Positions 11,465-23,037 of a DNA stretch of 64,000 bases are shown piece by piece. The notes under the pieces were generated by a model, which was not told the origin of the DNA, ran no database searches, and saw nothing but the letters and a program-made list of their open reading frames with translations. The position numbers and the translations under genes were made by a program. How positions within the stretch are numbered: the first letter of the stretch is position 1; each line of letters opens with the position of its first letter. The stretch is from positions 125,278,886 through 125,342,885 of the forward strand of contig CM040126.1 of assembly GCA_022559845.1 (NCBI GenBank). Direction: 5' to 3'. This DNA comes from Amorphophallus konjac (Eukaryota; Streptophyta; Magnoliopsida; Alismatales; Araceae).

Positions 11465-11864
11465 CAACCTATGAATATAAACCACGTTACTTTTCTTTTG
11501 ATACATGCATACACCTCAAGCTTTATGGAATTGGTAGATTGACACTTACTTGACCTTTAAGCCATCTGGCAAAAGATCTCTCTAGTTCATTTTGAATCTC
11601 CATGTCATTGAGGTATGGACATTAAGTAATTAATTCTGAATCAAATTGCCTGCAATGATGAATGCAACATCACCATAAATGGGAGGAAGAACGTCAAGAT
11701 GCTTATAAATTTTCGGGAGCTGCGGAGTTGACGACTCACTCAACATAAGGTTCAATCTCAACACAGTTTAGGAGAACATATATGTCTACGACCAACAACT
11801 CTATGTCCTCTAATATGAGATTCGAACAACGTCTGAATGCACATCCTGGATACTTAAACATGGA
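11465..11864 (-). other. Decayed intron or linker between the DUF4216 and DUF4218 parts
   Basis: This sequence lies between two recognisable TNP2 segments on the minus strand. Short fragments of coding similarity may persist, but no frame stays open. It is most simply read as intron plus degenerated exon of the same gene. Confidence 0.4.
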
Positions 11865-12190
11865 TTACCAGTCGGACAGACCCACCTCTCCTCCATCATC
11901 ATTACATGGAGGTCGATTGCACCGAGTTTGAATTTCGGGTTCGAAGTACATCGAACAGATGTTTAAAATTTCTTTAATAATATACGACTCGGTAATCGAA
12001 CCCTCTACTTTAGCCTTGTTGCGAACATTCATTTTCAGGTCATGCATACACCTATGACAACAATTCATATGACAATGACATACAGTGACAATGACAGACA
12101 CATGTAACTATTGTCAAATAATCCGTAAATACATACTGATTACCTCTCAAATGGATACATCCATCAAAATTGTACCGGTCCTCCAACTTT
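11865..12190 (-). pseudogene. DUF4218 region of the CACTA TNP2 gene
   Basis: The minus strand shows the DUF4218 signature GPVQF*WMYPFER at about 12140-12175, with a TGA where an Arg codon is usual. After intron-like sequence comes VRNKAKVEGSITESYIIKEI...YFEPEIQTR at about 11930-12045. Both motifs are standard C-terminal neighbours of the TNP2 transposase domain. Stops show that it is inactive. Confidence 0.8.
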
Positions 12191-12199
12191 GGCCTCATA

Positions 12200-13161
12200 T
12201 AGCAAATAGATAATCAGGTGCTCCATGGAATCGAAGAACGCAGGGGGAAATATCTTCTCCAACTTGCATACCGTCGTGACCACATTCTGTTCCATAGTTT
12301 GCACATCCCAAGTTTGAGTTCTGATGCACATAGAATCCTGAAAAACTGACTCAACTCAGTCAATGCTCCCCAAATAGGCTTTGGCAATATGTCATGGAAT
12401 GTAATTGGTAGAAGTCTCTCCATGAACACAGGGTAGTCATGACTTTTTAATCCATATATTTTTTCCTCGTTGACATTCACACAACGGGCTATGTTAGACA
12501 CATATCCATTAGGGAATATTAATTGCTTCAGCCACTGGCACAGTTCATTGATCTGTGTGTCTTTCAACACGTAAGTTGCTTTAGGTTGCACAACTTTACC
12601 CCATACCGGCTGCAATTCCAACTTTGGTCGTTTGTAAAGTATCTTCAAGTCCGCTCGCGCCTTGGCATTGTCCTTTGTTTTGGCTTTCACGTTCATGATG
12701 GTGTTGAACACATTATCAAAGATATTCTTCTCAACATGCATGACGTCCAGGTTGTGCCATATCAAAAGGGCTGACCAGTAAGGCAATTTCTAGAAAATAC
12801 TTTTCTTCACCCAATTGTGATCTTCTCCAAATCCATGAAGATGTCGTGTACTACCCGACAATTGCACTATATCTAGTAAGTTTTACACCTGTGCCGCCAT
12901 TTGTCGACCAAACATCCATTACAAGTCTGCTTCATCCATTTCAACTGTGATCTTAATGAATGAGTCCTTTTGCCTTCGAAAAGGATGGTCAATTGGTAGA
13001 AACCGTCGATGACAATCAAACCAGCATGATTTCTTACCATATTTTAGGACAAAGGATTTGGTATCAGGCATACAGTAAGGACATACCAATCTCCCGTGTG
13101 TGCTCCAGTCAGATAGCATTCCATATGTAGGGAAGTCACTTATTGTCCACATCAATGCAGC
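12200..13161 (-). pseudogene. CACTA TNP2 transposase, central and C-terminal part
   Basis: This continues the TNP2 gene interrupted at 13162. From the right, the minus strand reads TAALMWTISDFPTYGMLSDW, then STHGRLVCPYC with its Cys pair, WFDCHRRFLP and the basic FRRQKDSF. After several stops (12787-12918) it continues as the HNLDVMHVEKNIFDN motif, the KSHDYPVFMERLLPI motif, and a segment leading into DUF4218. These are hallmark Transposase_21 (En/Spm) motifs. The enzyme would cut and join CACTA ends. At least three stops and one frame change are visible. Confidence 0.85.
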
Positions 13162-14539
13162 TGTTGCGCGGGTTTTTATGCCGATTAACCGGGGTGAGGG
13201 AAGGAATACAACGGGGAAGGAAAATACGAGAGTTTGATGTATCTCGGGTATCCTCCTTACGGGTGCATGCCTCTCACGGCGGTATCGGGCACTCTCCTTT
13301 CACGGAAAGTCGGAAAGGGTCGAATGGCACGGAAGTGTCAGGATAAAGGTTAATCGGACAAGATGCGGGCGTGCCAGTCGATCTCTCGACAATCACTCAT
13401 GGAACCAAGGTTTGACCAGGGAAGCATCACCAGGGCACGGCACGTGGGCTCAGGCGATCAGGCGACACGTGGGGAGAAGGGGTTCCATGGGTGCGAGTGC
13501 GTAGGCGATTGCGGGAATCGTGTACAGGACATCTTTCCCCACCGGCCGCAAGCAACCGGTGTTTATTTACATCGGATTGAATCTGAATACCTTCATTCTA
13601 TGCTGCAGAAAAGTCTGTATGTGTGTTTGAAGCCGTGGGTAGAGGGCTGGGGTGCATTCAGCAGCTAGGGGTAAGTGTTAGACCGAGGGGTGTGGGTCAG
13701 AAGCTGGGGGCCCGAACACGGGTGTATGTATTTTACTGGTTTTATGATGAGCCACATGGGCTTTACAAGCGGGCCTAAATGGCCGGAGTATAACTGGAGC
13801 AAGCCGTGGGACAATTCCGACACGTGGGTCGGTCCCCGGGTCATTGCGTGACGAAGCGGATGTCCGCGTGTTTTACTGGAACTATTCATAGAGGAGTTGG
13901 TGTGGGTCCGACTGCCTTGGTGGCCAGAACGGACGCGGGCTGGCGCCTGGCGGAGGTCGGACGCTGCTAGAGGTGAGCGGTCAGGTCCGGGTCTTGGACG
14001 GCGAGTGTTGCCATGCTGGGGAATCAAGGCCGGACCCGGGACTATGATTCCTGGGCCAGAGGTCCGACTAGAATTGATTTTTTGATCTGAGGGGCCGACG
14101 GCCAACTGAGAGGTGAACGGTGGGCACACGGTTCCGTGTCGAGGGCTGACGCGGTGCTACGAAGTACCCTTCATCACTGTCGTAAGTGTCGTAAGTTGCC
14201 GTACACGGGCAGGCCCGGTGTGCAAGCGTATTTGCCGTTGGTACGGTCATCTTACATGTGGCGGGGATTGACTTGGCATGATACGGCAAAACACCATGTG
14301 AGGGGAGTACGTGCGACATACCCTCGGCGTGTGAGAGCCGACTAGCAAGCCAACCGCGCGCGCACTTGTCTTCTCGCGTTCCCGACCCTTGCCGAAAGCC
14401 CCGGGAGTCCGAGGGTGCAACAATTAGGCCGGGGAAGTTAGCTTGTCCAACTGAGTGTCCGTGTGTTGCTTCCTATGCTTCATGCATGTGTCTGTGTGTA
14501 CCATGTTGGTAAGGGGGGCAATTTATAGAAGTTGAAGGG

Positions 14540-15030
14540 GTGCGGGTGGGGTTTAGGCGGACCAAGTTGAGGGTCCAACTTGGTCCGGGTAAACCCCCAA
14601 AATAGTATTATTATTATTATTATTTTATTTATATTTTTTATGTGTTTTGTGTGTGTGTGTGTCGGAGTGGAAGGGGTGGGGTTTAGGTGGACCAGCCCAA
14701 GGGGCTGGTCTGGTCCACCTAAACCCCTCCTCCAGGGGGGGTTTAGGCGGACCAGCCCCATGGGCTGGTCTGGTCCGCCTAAATCTCTCTTCAGAGGGGA
14801 AATTCCTTTTTCTTTTTTATTTTTGGAGGAGTTTAGGCAGACCAGCTTGGGGGTCCACACTAGTCCGCCTAAACCCCCTCCCCTAGGGGGTTTAGGCAGA
14901 CCAAAGTCCCTCTTGTTTGGTTTTTTTTCTTAATCTTTTTTTATTATACAAGTGTTTAGGCGGACCAGCTTGGGAGTCCAAGCTGGTCCGCCTAAACCCC
15001 TCCCCAAGGGGGGGTTTGGGCGGACCAGGT
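14540..15030. repeat. Array of five ~50-bp imperfect hairpins in the solo LTR
   Basis: Five inverted repeats are built on GTTTAGGCGGACCAGC paired with GCTGGTCCGCCTAAAC, centred near 14575, 14695, 14765, 14855 and 14978. Loops are only a few to about 12 nt. The copies differ by compensating as well as non-compensating changes. They lie just upstream of the TATA box. Confidence 0.75.
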
Positions 15031-15060
15031 AGAAGAGAGAGAGGGGGAGTGGTCCCACCT

Positions 15061-15069
15061 CTATAAAAC
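15061..15069 (+). promoter_or_regulatory. TATA box of the solo LTR
   Basis: CTATAAAAC follows the hairpin array by about 60 bp on the plus strand, a typical position for an LTR promoter. It supports a plus orientation for this LTR. Confidence 0.5.
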
Positions 15070-15328
15070 CCAGTTTTTTAGTTATTTTTCTTCCTAAATT
15101 GGCTAAGAAGAAAGAGGATAAAGGATACTAGGATGATACACTGGTGGACTGGCTGCTTGTGTGCGAAGATCGAGGGATTGACGTGTGTGACTTAGCGTAA
15201 TCTCGGGGCTCCATCTTCACGGATCCTTCTACGTACGGGTACGACAAACAAACTTTACATGAACCTCGAACCGAATTTGCACGAATCGGGAATGGGGAGG
15301 GCCGTCGGGCCTCCGGGCTGAGGAGAGC

Positions 15329-15347
15329 CCCCCCCCCCCCCCGGGGG
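15329..15347. repeat. C homopolymer followed by G run
   Basis: A run of about 15 C followed by 6 G within the solo LTR. It is prone to length error in sequencing. Confidence 0.7.
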
Positions 15348-16304
15348 GAGTTCGCCCTCCCCGAGGGCGTGGCCATGCCCTGGGGCGCACGAGCCCCGGG
15401 CAAAGCCGTAACCCCGAGGGTCTTCCTTCATCGTCTGGAGATATCCCTTGGGGGATATGAAGTTCTGGGATGTTGAAATGGCCCATGAGAGCCATTGTTC
15501 TTCGAGTTGTAGTGGCCGCTTGCAAGGTGTTCGGGCGAATGCCCAGCACACCCCAGGTTGCCGAACGACCCACGTAGGTGGCTGACGGGCCTTGGATTTG
15601 GCCAAGGGTAGAAGTTCATAGAGGTTGAGAGGAGGCACCTTGGGCCCATGGGCCTTACCTCGTACTACGTGCTACATTGTACAGCGGGTTGGCAGAGTAG
15701 CCTCGGGTTGGCCCGAGAGCTAAGTTCAGTGGCTTGCTGCCACGTGTCTGAGGGTCGGCGGTGGCCCCGACTTGCTGGGGGTCGTTGTAGGACCCAATTG
15801 GTGTACTGGGACCATGGGGTGGCCCATGGGTTGGTGTAGAAGGTTTGAAACACGTGCGCCCACAAGGTGTTCGGCAAAATGCCGAACGCGCGTTTGTGAG
15901 CCGTACACGCGTGCTACGGGCCTCTTGAGCCGGTGGTTGACCTATTTAGGTCTCCCTTTGACCTTGGAGGGTTGAGGGAAGGCATTCCGGGGTAGGCCCC
16001 CAGCCTTTCCACTGAGTGCCATGTGACATGGCTTGTAGTTGGAGTGTCCCCGGGGCGGCCTGGGTGGCCGTGTAGAGCGCGGAGAAAATCCGCGACCTAT
16101 CAATCGGAAGTGGTCCCGATTGATTGCTAGTGCCACCGTGCACCTAAGCTAATGTGTTAGGGCTGTTGGTTGGGCCCACTAGATTGTCGGAGGGGCTGGG
16201 TAGCCCATTCCTTGAAGGTGTTTGAGGAAATTCCTGAACCCTTATTTCTGGGTATTTTGCTGGGGAAATAGTTCGGGTACAACAGCAACCTTCATAGTGA
16301 AATT

Positions 16305-17455
16305 TTATTTTCTATACGCATCATAAGTAATAACTCCATCGTTCCATAATCTTTTCAACTCATCAATCAGTGGCCTGAGATATATGTCTAAATTTTTTCC
16401 TGTATTTTTTGGACCTGGAATCACCAAAGTTAAGAAAAGGTTCTCTCGCTTTATGCACATGCCCCGTGGAAGGTTGTACGGCATCATGAACACTGTCCAA
16501 CATGAGTAAGACACCACTGAACCTCCAAATGGGTTGAAGCCGTCTGTGCATAAACCTAACCTAATATTGTGTGGCTCGTGAGCAAAAGCAGTATACGTAT
16601 GATTGAAATGAGCTCAGGCTTCATGTGCCATATCATATGCCATGCTGTCTTTGACGACATATACATCCGATGTAATCTGGGCATGAGAGGGAAGTATCGC
16701 AGTGACTTGTAAGGCACATCCTTCTGCTTTGAATTGTCCCCTCTCTTAGGTTTAAATCTATCATGCTGACAAATATCACATGATCTTTTATCTACATTAT
16801 CTTCATAATATAGCATACAGTGATTAGGGCATGCATCAATTTTTTGGTATTCAAGCCCTAACTCATTGACCATCTTCTTTGCACGGTAAAAATTTTCAGG
16901 CAGCATACTCTTGATAAATAGGAGCATACGGTCAAAATAACTCTCACTAAGGTGAAATTTGAATTTCAAATTCAACAACTGTGAGACAGCAGACAACCGA
17001 GTGTGATTTTCACAACTATCCCACAGCGGCTCATCAGCATCCCAAAGTAACTGATAAAATCTTTCAGCCGACTTGTTTGGTGGTTCTTCGTTGTACACGT
17101 GTTCCCCTTGTACATTAAAGTTAGGGCCAACAGCATTGAGTACCATGTCTGCATAGGTACTTGTGCTTGCAATATTGTCGGGCTCATACGACCAGAACAC
17201 CTCACCATGACACACCCAATTCATATAACCTTTCGTGAACCCTTTCCTGTATAAATGAGCTTGCACATTCCATAGCGAATGAAATCTCTAATTTTTACAA
17301 CGTAAACAAGGACATTGGATGTTACCACACTGGTCCACTGCTGTTGGATGCCCCAATATAAGCTGAATAAAACTATCAACTCCATCCTTAAACTCCTCTG
17401 ACACCACTCTGTCAACTACTCTGCAATTTATCCATGAACGATCAATTCTAGCCAT
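16305..17455 (-). pseudogene. CACTA TNP2 transposase, N-terminal part with transposase-associated domain
   Basis: ATG at 17455 opens MARIDRSWINCRVVDRVVSE and leads into the Cys-rich transposase-associated domain (CGNIQCPCLRCKN), then a stop, then GYMNWVCHGE. The next ~200 residues carry family motifs: LPENFYRAKKMVNELGLEY, the CPNHCMLYYED motif, CDICQHDRFKP, and the VPYKSLRYFPLMPRLHRMY motif. After a frame change, RLGLCTDGFNPFG, the PYNLPRGMC motif and VIPGPKNTGKNLDIYLRPL follow, ending at VITYDAYRK and a stop. TNP2 is the CACTA transposase. The gene resumes at 13161 beyond the inserted LTR. Confidence 0.88.
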
Positions 17456-18450
17456 ATTTACCTAACATATTAAAAAATTCATATCAATATGTCTTATCAA
17501 TACATCTAAGAAAATATCGTGTACATCTCCCCTAAATATTGACTATTTTCCACACTTGTACATCATATTTGGTCACATATACATCCATATCCACATCCAC
17601 TTTCACTTCCATATTCACACACCGTGGTTGACATCGACATCATCTTCTAAAAAAAATCATTAACATACTCGCATTCACATACACATTTTCTTACATATCG
17701 GCATCCACATATGTCTACCAATTTAATTCACACCCAAGCATACTAATCACATATATCATAACAAAAGTCTTGAAGGGGAAAAAATGAAAAAATGATCATA
17801 TCCACATTTACGCACACACATTTATACCCACATTCCTCTTCTCATCTTCCCAATAAAAACAGGGGCTTAGAATTTCATCCGATGTTGTAAGAGTACAGCA
17901 TGTGATAAGGAGAAAAGGTTCATCTTGTAGATCAGGCATGAAGGTTAAAATTCTCAAAGGAGCAGTTGGTTTCCTTAAAAGTAATCTCTATGCAACTCTT
18001 GAGTACATATTACTTGGCGGATAATATGTACTCAAGAACGGTGGCCAACGGGAGAGAGAGAGAGGGGAATACCTACGGTGGGGGGGTGTCCGCCAGAAGG
18101 AATTTGACCGCCGCCGCTGTCGGAGCTCACCTCCGCCCGCCCTCGCCACTCCGCCGCCCCCAGGTAAGAGATTGAGAGGCGGGTGTGATCGTGAGAGAGG
18201 AAAGGGATGCAGTGGTTGAAGGAGGAGGAAGGGGGAAGGACTAAGGAGGTCAGGAGAGGGGTCGCATGCCTGTTCTTGTCTCTTTTTATTTGGCTCCATA
18301 TTTTCATTTGGCGCCATTTTTTTATTCATTCATTCATGATTTTTTGTTATTCATTCATTTCTTCCTATAAAAGGATAAAATCTCCCTCAGTAAAAAATAT
18401 CATTAGATCTAAAAAAATTATTATTTAATATTTTGATATTTGTAATTTAG
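17456..18450. other. Non-coding upstream region of TNP2
   Basis: This region is 5' to the TNP2 start on the minus strand. It contains ACATCCACAT-like simple repeats (17570-17830), a perfect hairpin (17998-18036), a GC-rich island at about 18050-18260 with possible splice donors on both strands, and ATTC repeats (18320-18360). It may hold the 5' leader and terminal region of the CACTA element. No CACTA-type terminal inverted repeat could be identified. Confidence 0.4.
17998..18036. repeat. Perfect 15-bp inverted repeat with 9-nt loop
   Basis: The arms CTTGAGTACATATTA (17998-18012) and TAATATGTACTCAAG (18022-18036) are exact reverse complements around the loop CTTGGCGGA. It lies about 540 bp upstream of the TNP2 start. 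Confidence 0.85.
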
Positions 18451-18467
18451 AAATTTTCAACTTTTTT

Positions 18468-19575
18468 GATGGCCAATAAGTCGATTCCTATAAAAAGAAG
18501 AGAGAGCGTGTTTAAAAGCCTAGCTACCTTGAAAGCAGGGTTTGCGGTCTCGACCGACCCGCCTGTCCCGATCACGGCCCGGGATGGGTCGGGTCGGTGC
18601 CTATTCGCTCCGTGTCGGTCCATCTCGTAAAATGTTAAAATAAAAAAAGACTCTTTATATATATAATATATATATATAATAATACAATAAAATAAAAATG
18701 ACTCTTTATATATATAATATATATATAATAAAATATTAAAATAATGAAGCGTCCCGGTCACGACCCACGACCCGGGCGTCCCGCCCACCACTTGGGTGGG
18801 GTCGGGACGTGCAGGTCGAGGCATCCCGGAGCAGGACGTCAAACCCTGACCCATAAGTCGATTCCTATAAAAGGAAGAGACATCGTGTTCAAAAGCCTAG
18901 CTACCTTGAAAGGCCCACATCGGGGTGCGAAAAGGTACTCAGAGGCATATCGGTCTCATATTGACCATTTCCTTATTGTTATGTGCCCCCGTCAAACTCA
19001 TGTGTTTTGAATTTAATGTCACGTCTATAATGAATTTTCGAGAGCTAGGGCTCCTCGCGGGGAATGCCACGTGGAAGAACTCAGGTGCCATAATCAAATA
19101 TCATTGTATCATTTATCGATTTTACTCACGATAGGGCGTGCCAATCACTTGTGTGTGACAATGTGTTAAGGTTCCAAGATTGGAATGGTCTGGACTAACC
19201 GAAGGTGCACTCCTTCTGATCACTAAGTAGACGATGGTGGGCATCGGGTCGAGACTGGCGACCCGCCGTGCCATAAAGGTCGATCACGACGATAAGAGGG
19301 GAAAACGTTTGATTAATCGCCAAGCAATGGGGCTACATGGCCGATAAGTCGATTCCTATAAAAGGAAGAGATAGGGTGTTGAAAAGCCTAGCTACCTTGA
19401 AAGGCCCCCATCGGGGTGTGAAAAGGTACTCAGAGGCTATTAGGTCACATGTTGACCATTTCCTTATTATTCCGTGCCTCCATCAAACTCATGTGTTTTG
19501 AATTTACCGTCACGTCTATAATGAATTTTTGGGAGCTAGGGCTCCTCACGGGGAATGCCACGTGGAAGCACTCAG
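18468..19575 (+). repeat. Promoter-like repeat: two ~235-bp copies and a third 5' fragment
   Basis: Near-identical blocks begin AAGTCGATTCCTATAAAAG at about 18855 and 19343 and run about 235 bp to CACGTGGAAG. A 65-bp fragment of the same start lies at 18473-18535. Each has a TATAAA and the phrase CCTAGCTACCTTGAAAG. The origin is unknown; they could be LTR or promoter fragments of an unrecognised element. Confidence 0.7.
18536..18848. mobile_element. Candidate hAT-like MITE
   Basis: A 313-bp segment with short terminal inverted repeats CAGGGTTTG / CAAACCCTG. GC-rich arms resemble each other in inverted orientation, and the centre is AT-rich with TATATA runs and a duplicated GACTCTTTATATATATAATA. 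The CAGGG start is common in hAT elements. No matching 8-bp target duplication is visible (CTTGAAAG versus ACCCATAA), so the call is tentative. Confidence 0.45.
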
Positions 19576-19937
19576 GATAATAATCAATGTCGCCCTTGAG
19601 TCACGTGCACATCATTCGGGGCAGGTGTGCCATCCCTGCCGAATCGGTCGTCCCGGCCACGGCTCGAGACTGGATTGGACATTGCATACCGATATGGAAA
19701 ACTATAATATATATATATATATATATAATGGAATAAACAAATTGAAATGACATGTTGTATCATTTGGTTTATTATTCTGCCGTTTGAACGGGTTTCTCCG
19801 GGTTCGAATCTTAGCTTCAGCTTAAGGTTTCCTTAAGTTTTTTTAATATACCTTATTTAAAAATGTAAATGAAAACACAGCAGAATGTTGTTTCAAACCC
19901 GGCACCTCACGATTAACAGTGATACACTTAAGGAAAT
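19576..19937. other. Non-coding stretch with inverted repeats and a TA microsatellite
   Basis: It contains an alternating TA run (19708-19728) and an 11-bp inverted pair TTTCCTTAAGT (19828-19838) / ACTTAAGGAAA (19926-19936). A GGTTCGAATC box near 19801 resembles a tRNA B box but has no matching A box or cloverleaf. Confidence 0.4.
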
Positions 19938-20146
19938 TATTTGTTACTCCAGTTGAGCATTTGTCACCCACACTCACCTAATTGTCACCACTAAAGTCCA
20001 CAAGACGTCGCCCTTACTCTTACACTACCTTGAAAGCCGCACGCCAGGCTTGTCTCTATTGAGCCCTATTTGTCACTATTAGCAGGGTATTTTTCACCCT
20101 TGCTAACGCATTTGTCACCCGTGTAGACACATTTGTCACCCTTAAG
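19938..20146 (+). repeat. TTTGTCACC-motif cluster B
   Basis: Seven variants of ATTTGTCACCCTTA sit in one orientation, three of them with the exact core CATTTGTCACCC (19961-20145). They lie upstream of the Ulp1-type transposon gene. Confidence 0.65.
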
Positions 20147-20459
20147 CTCCAATTGGTCCACGTGGAAAACGGGACACGTCGGCCACGCGTGGGTGCTGTT
20201 CACGTATTGCTGCCGATCCAACGCCGCAGGCCACATCAACAGAAATGATGACGCCAAACTAGATCCTCGAAATTAAAAATCCTCAATTACTTATTTACCC
20301 TTCCCGCCATGTCTTGGCTCTTACGCAACCTACCAGAAGCCGGTTCGTCTCTCCATCATGCTCAGCGTCTTGTCTTCCTCGCTGTGCCATTTATGACCTC
20401 TCTGTCATTTGCTATTCGAGCACTCCTGAATTGTGAGGTCTCTTTCATCACTGACAGCC

Positions 20460-20635
20460 ATGGAGCCGAAGGAGACACCCATGCAACGCTCCGTCCGTCG
20501 TAAACTGGATGTCCCACCTATATCTCAGGAAATTGTACCGGTTCCTACGGCCGAAGAAGAAACGTTTCACATACCTAGGGTTTCTAAGGCCTCCACTTTA
20601 GGATGACAAGTTAAAGGTAGTGTGGCTCCTTATCT
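20460..20635 (+). pseudogene. Probable first exon of the Ulp1-type transposon gene
   Basis: ATG at 20460 opens a frame of about 48 codons (MEPKETPMQRSVRRKLDVPP onward, charged and proline-containing) that ends in a TGA or a donor near 20605-20635. It is the first plausible start upstream of the DUF1985/PMD-like exon at 20880 and on the same strand. No domain is visible. The exon boundaries are inferred. Confidence 0.35.
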
Positions 20636-20800
20636 CCCTTACATAGCTATTTGCCCCCCTTATCGACCTATTTATTTGTCACGCTTATATCTACCTATTT
20701 GTGTCAGATTTAGACCTGCATGTCTCTGAATTTCATACATTTGTCACCCTTAAACACCTATTTGCCACACCTAAACTCCCTTATCTATACATTTATCACC
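20636..20800 (+). repeat. TTTGTCACC-motif cluster C
   Basis: Six variants in direct orientation, including one exact ACATTTGTCACCCTTA near 20736. They sit in what would be the first intron or leader of the Ulp1-type gene. Confidence 0.6.
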
Positions 20801-20879
20801 CTTGTCTTACTCTTAATATTTTTTGTATTTCTTGATCAGTCAATTAACTGAATTTCTTGTTTACACATTTTTTTGAATC

Positions 20880-21443
20880 TAGTGAACACAAGGGTCATCT
20901 CCGCCCGGTGTTCTATGGACATTTACATGAAGGACAGGGATCAGATGGTATTTCGAGAATGCCACAAGTCATTGATGAGGACCACACCCTTTGGTCCATA
21001 TGTTGACAATGCTTCTCCCGTCACCTTCACCATGACACTATTAGAGGAGATTATTTGCGCCCATAGTGGAGAAAATTACTTCCGTATGGGTAGTAAAGAG
21101 GTCGCATTCAGTGTGGAAGATGTGGGCATAATTTTAGGATTAGCTTGCTCCAGTCAGCCGGTTCAACATTATGGATCCGGGAAACAGAAGTCGAAGTTGC
21201 AGCATCGATTTGGATTTGAAACAACATTTGACCGGAAGAAAGTGTGCTCTCTCATCCAGCAAATTGTTGGGTCCGATGAAGAGCAGGATGTGGCCGACAC
21301 TATTCAGGCTGGATTGTACTCTTACTGTCCACTTTCCTTTACCCACGGTCGACTCATTCTTGTCCACAACAGATGTTGTCATGCTTAGATGACATTGACA
21401 GAGTTTCAGATTACAACTGGGAAGCCGCCATGCAAGAGGTAAC
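20880..21443 (+). pseudogene. Plant-mobile-domain/DUF1985-like exon of a transposon gene, 5' part
   Basis: The exon encodes ~170 residues with the layout of the PMD/DUF1985 family: a start near VFRECHKSLMRTTPFGPYVD, the TLLEEIICAHSGENYFRMG block, and the conserved VEDVGIILGLAC motif. After a frameshift near 21330 the reading continues as LDDIDRVSDYNWEAAMQE, the family's usual end of this segment. At 21443 the exon is cut by the 8.47-kb element and resumes in frame at 29915. Genes joining this domain to a Ulp1 protease occur in plant DNA transposons. The role of the N-terminal domain is unknown, perhaps protein binding. Confidence 0.65.
21439..21443. repeat. Left 5-bp target-site duplication (GTAAC)
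   Basis: GTAAC directly precedes the left LTR and is repeated exactly at 29910-29914 after the right LTR. Removing one copy and the element restores the reading frame of the interrupted exon. Confidence 0.95.
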
Positions 21444-23037
21444 TGTCACGCCCCGGGCCGATAGCAGCAGAACGTGTCGTTTGCTCGGAACGTGGCAGTT
21501 AAACAGTCGTGAATGATCAAGTGCAATCGCATAAGACCAAGATAATTTCGAACAACAATAGAAATTTATATTTCTATTATAAATCTCTTACAAGAACTTG
21601 TTTTCCAACTTGGAGACTTCAACACAATGGAAAGGAAGATAACGACATACTAACATACGTTAGACAAGCTGACTGAATAAGAGACGCCAAGCTGACTTAG
21701 CTAGACAACACTATCTAGACTCAAGAAAGATAAAAGACTCGGGTTCACTAGTTTCCGAAGCTCGCTTGCACACTTGTCCCGCCCGTGTGAGTCTCAGTCT
21801 TGCTAGCCACCTGATTACCTGAAAATGTTAGAATAAAACGGAGTGAGCGAACGCTCAGTAGGAAATTATATCTCATGAACTAGCAATGGGTTTAAGTAAT
21901 TACAAGTTTTCACATGTTTATGCAATAGGGCTATGCATGTATAAATAACTGAGCAAGTGAAATAAACTGATCAATAGAATAACACGTCGTGCAAAACATC
22001 CAAGTGAGTATTAATCAAGAAGTATTCATGAGAGACTTTATAGATTATTGGCTATTTCACGCAAGTACATTGCCCGTGTCGGGCCACGCTAGTAAAGTCA
22101 CGCAAGTCAAGTCACGTACGCAAGAAAAGAGAGATCGTGGAATGCCAAAGATTAAGATAAAGAGTACTCCGGTGCAATGCTAGACACCGTTATCATTAAA
22201 ACTCCCATGGGCACTAGTACTTTCGGGCGCTCCTCCCAGGACCAGATCGGGCCCTATATGCACAGCAGCATTCATGATAGATCTAGACATCCACGATAGT
22301 TTATAGCCAATAAGGAGTTCCAAGAACAAGCTTTAATTAGGATGATAAGATAAGATTTTCATGGAATTCAAGGGCAAGACCCTTGAGTAAGGACATACTG
22401 GCGATAAAATCCACGCAAAGCATATAAATCATGACATGTCGATAAACTGGGTGGAATTGGTTCCCTAACCGGGTACCATGACAAATAAGTGCCCATATGT
22501 AGATGGTCACTCCTTTATATAGAATTGTGATCTACAAGAACAGCATGTTAATAACATGAGGTCCACAAGAATCATCATAACAAAATTGATATAGAATTGG
22601 GGTCTACAATAACATCTCATTGATGGCATGTTTTCCCCCATTCCTTAAGATAGTTCTCATATCATACATATAGTATAACATGAGGGCCGGTATACCATGT
22701 TTCATTAGAGTGACATGGTAAAGATTGTGTAATGGGTTTTTAGGGTACAACCAGCTCAGTCGACCTTGAGGGAATCCAAGGTACGAGGAGTCTTACGGAG
22801 GTCTCTATGACTAACTCGCTAGTCCAAAGGAACGGAATGTCCAATGGAGAGCTTATATGTCAATGAGAGTTGAGGGTGATCGATAGAACAACATGAAAAC
22901 GTGGGACTATACTCATGGAGTGGAGATATAGTGCCGATATACATATATATAAATATAATGCAAACCCTCGGTTAGCAGTAATAGGTAAAAACATTTTTAC
23001 AGAAAATAACGACTTTGATTAAGTCACTACTTAAGTA

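Larger units (their letters stand above)
13162..16284 (+). mobile_element. Probable solo LTR inserted into TNP2
   Basis: This GC-rich 3123-bp block starts TGTTG and ends CAACA, and it interrupts the TNP2 reading frame. The flanking pentamers GCAGC (13157-13161) and GCAAC (16285-16289) form a near-perfect 5-bp target duplication. A TATA box lies at 15061-15069. No gag or pol similarity, primer site or internal pair of direct repeats was seen, so a solo LTR left by LTR-LTR recombination is the simplest reading. A large non-autonomous element is the alternative. The many open frames in it are by-products of high GC. Confidence 0.65.

Noticed and set aside
13363..16143. Many overlapping ORFs of 60-150 codons on both strands
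   Set aside because: They lie in a GC-rich solo LTR where stops are rare, overlap each other in several frames, and show no domain or consistent frame.
17401..18450. CACTA terminal inverted repeat
   Set aside because: I searched for CACTA/TAGTG ends near the TNP2 gene on both sides and found only isolated matches without a partner, so the element boundaries are left undefined.
19780..19830. tRNA gene or tRNA-derived SINE (GGTTCGAATC B box)
   Set aside because: No A box at the right distance, no acceptor stem pairing and no CCA-side complement; a B-box-like word alone is not enough.
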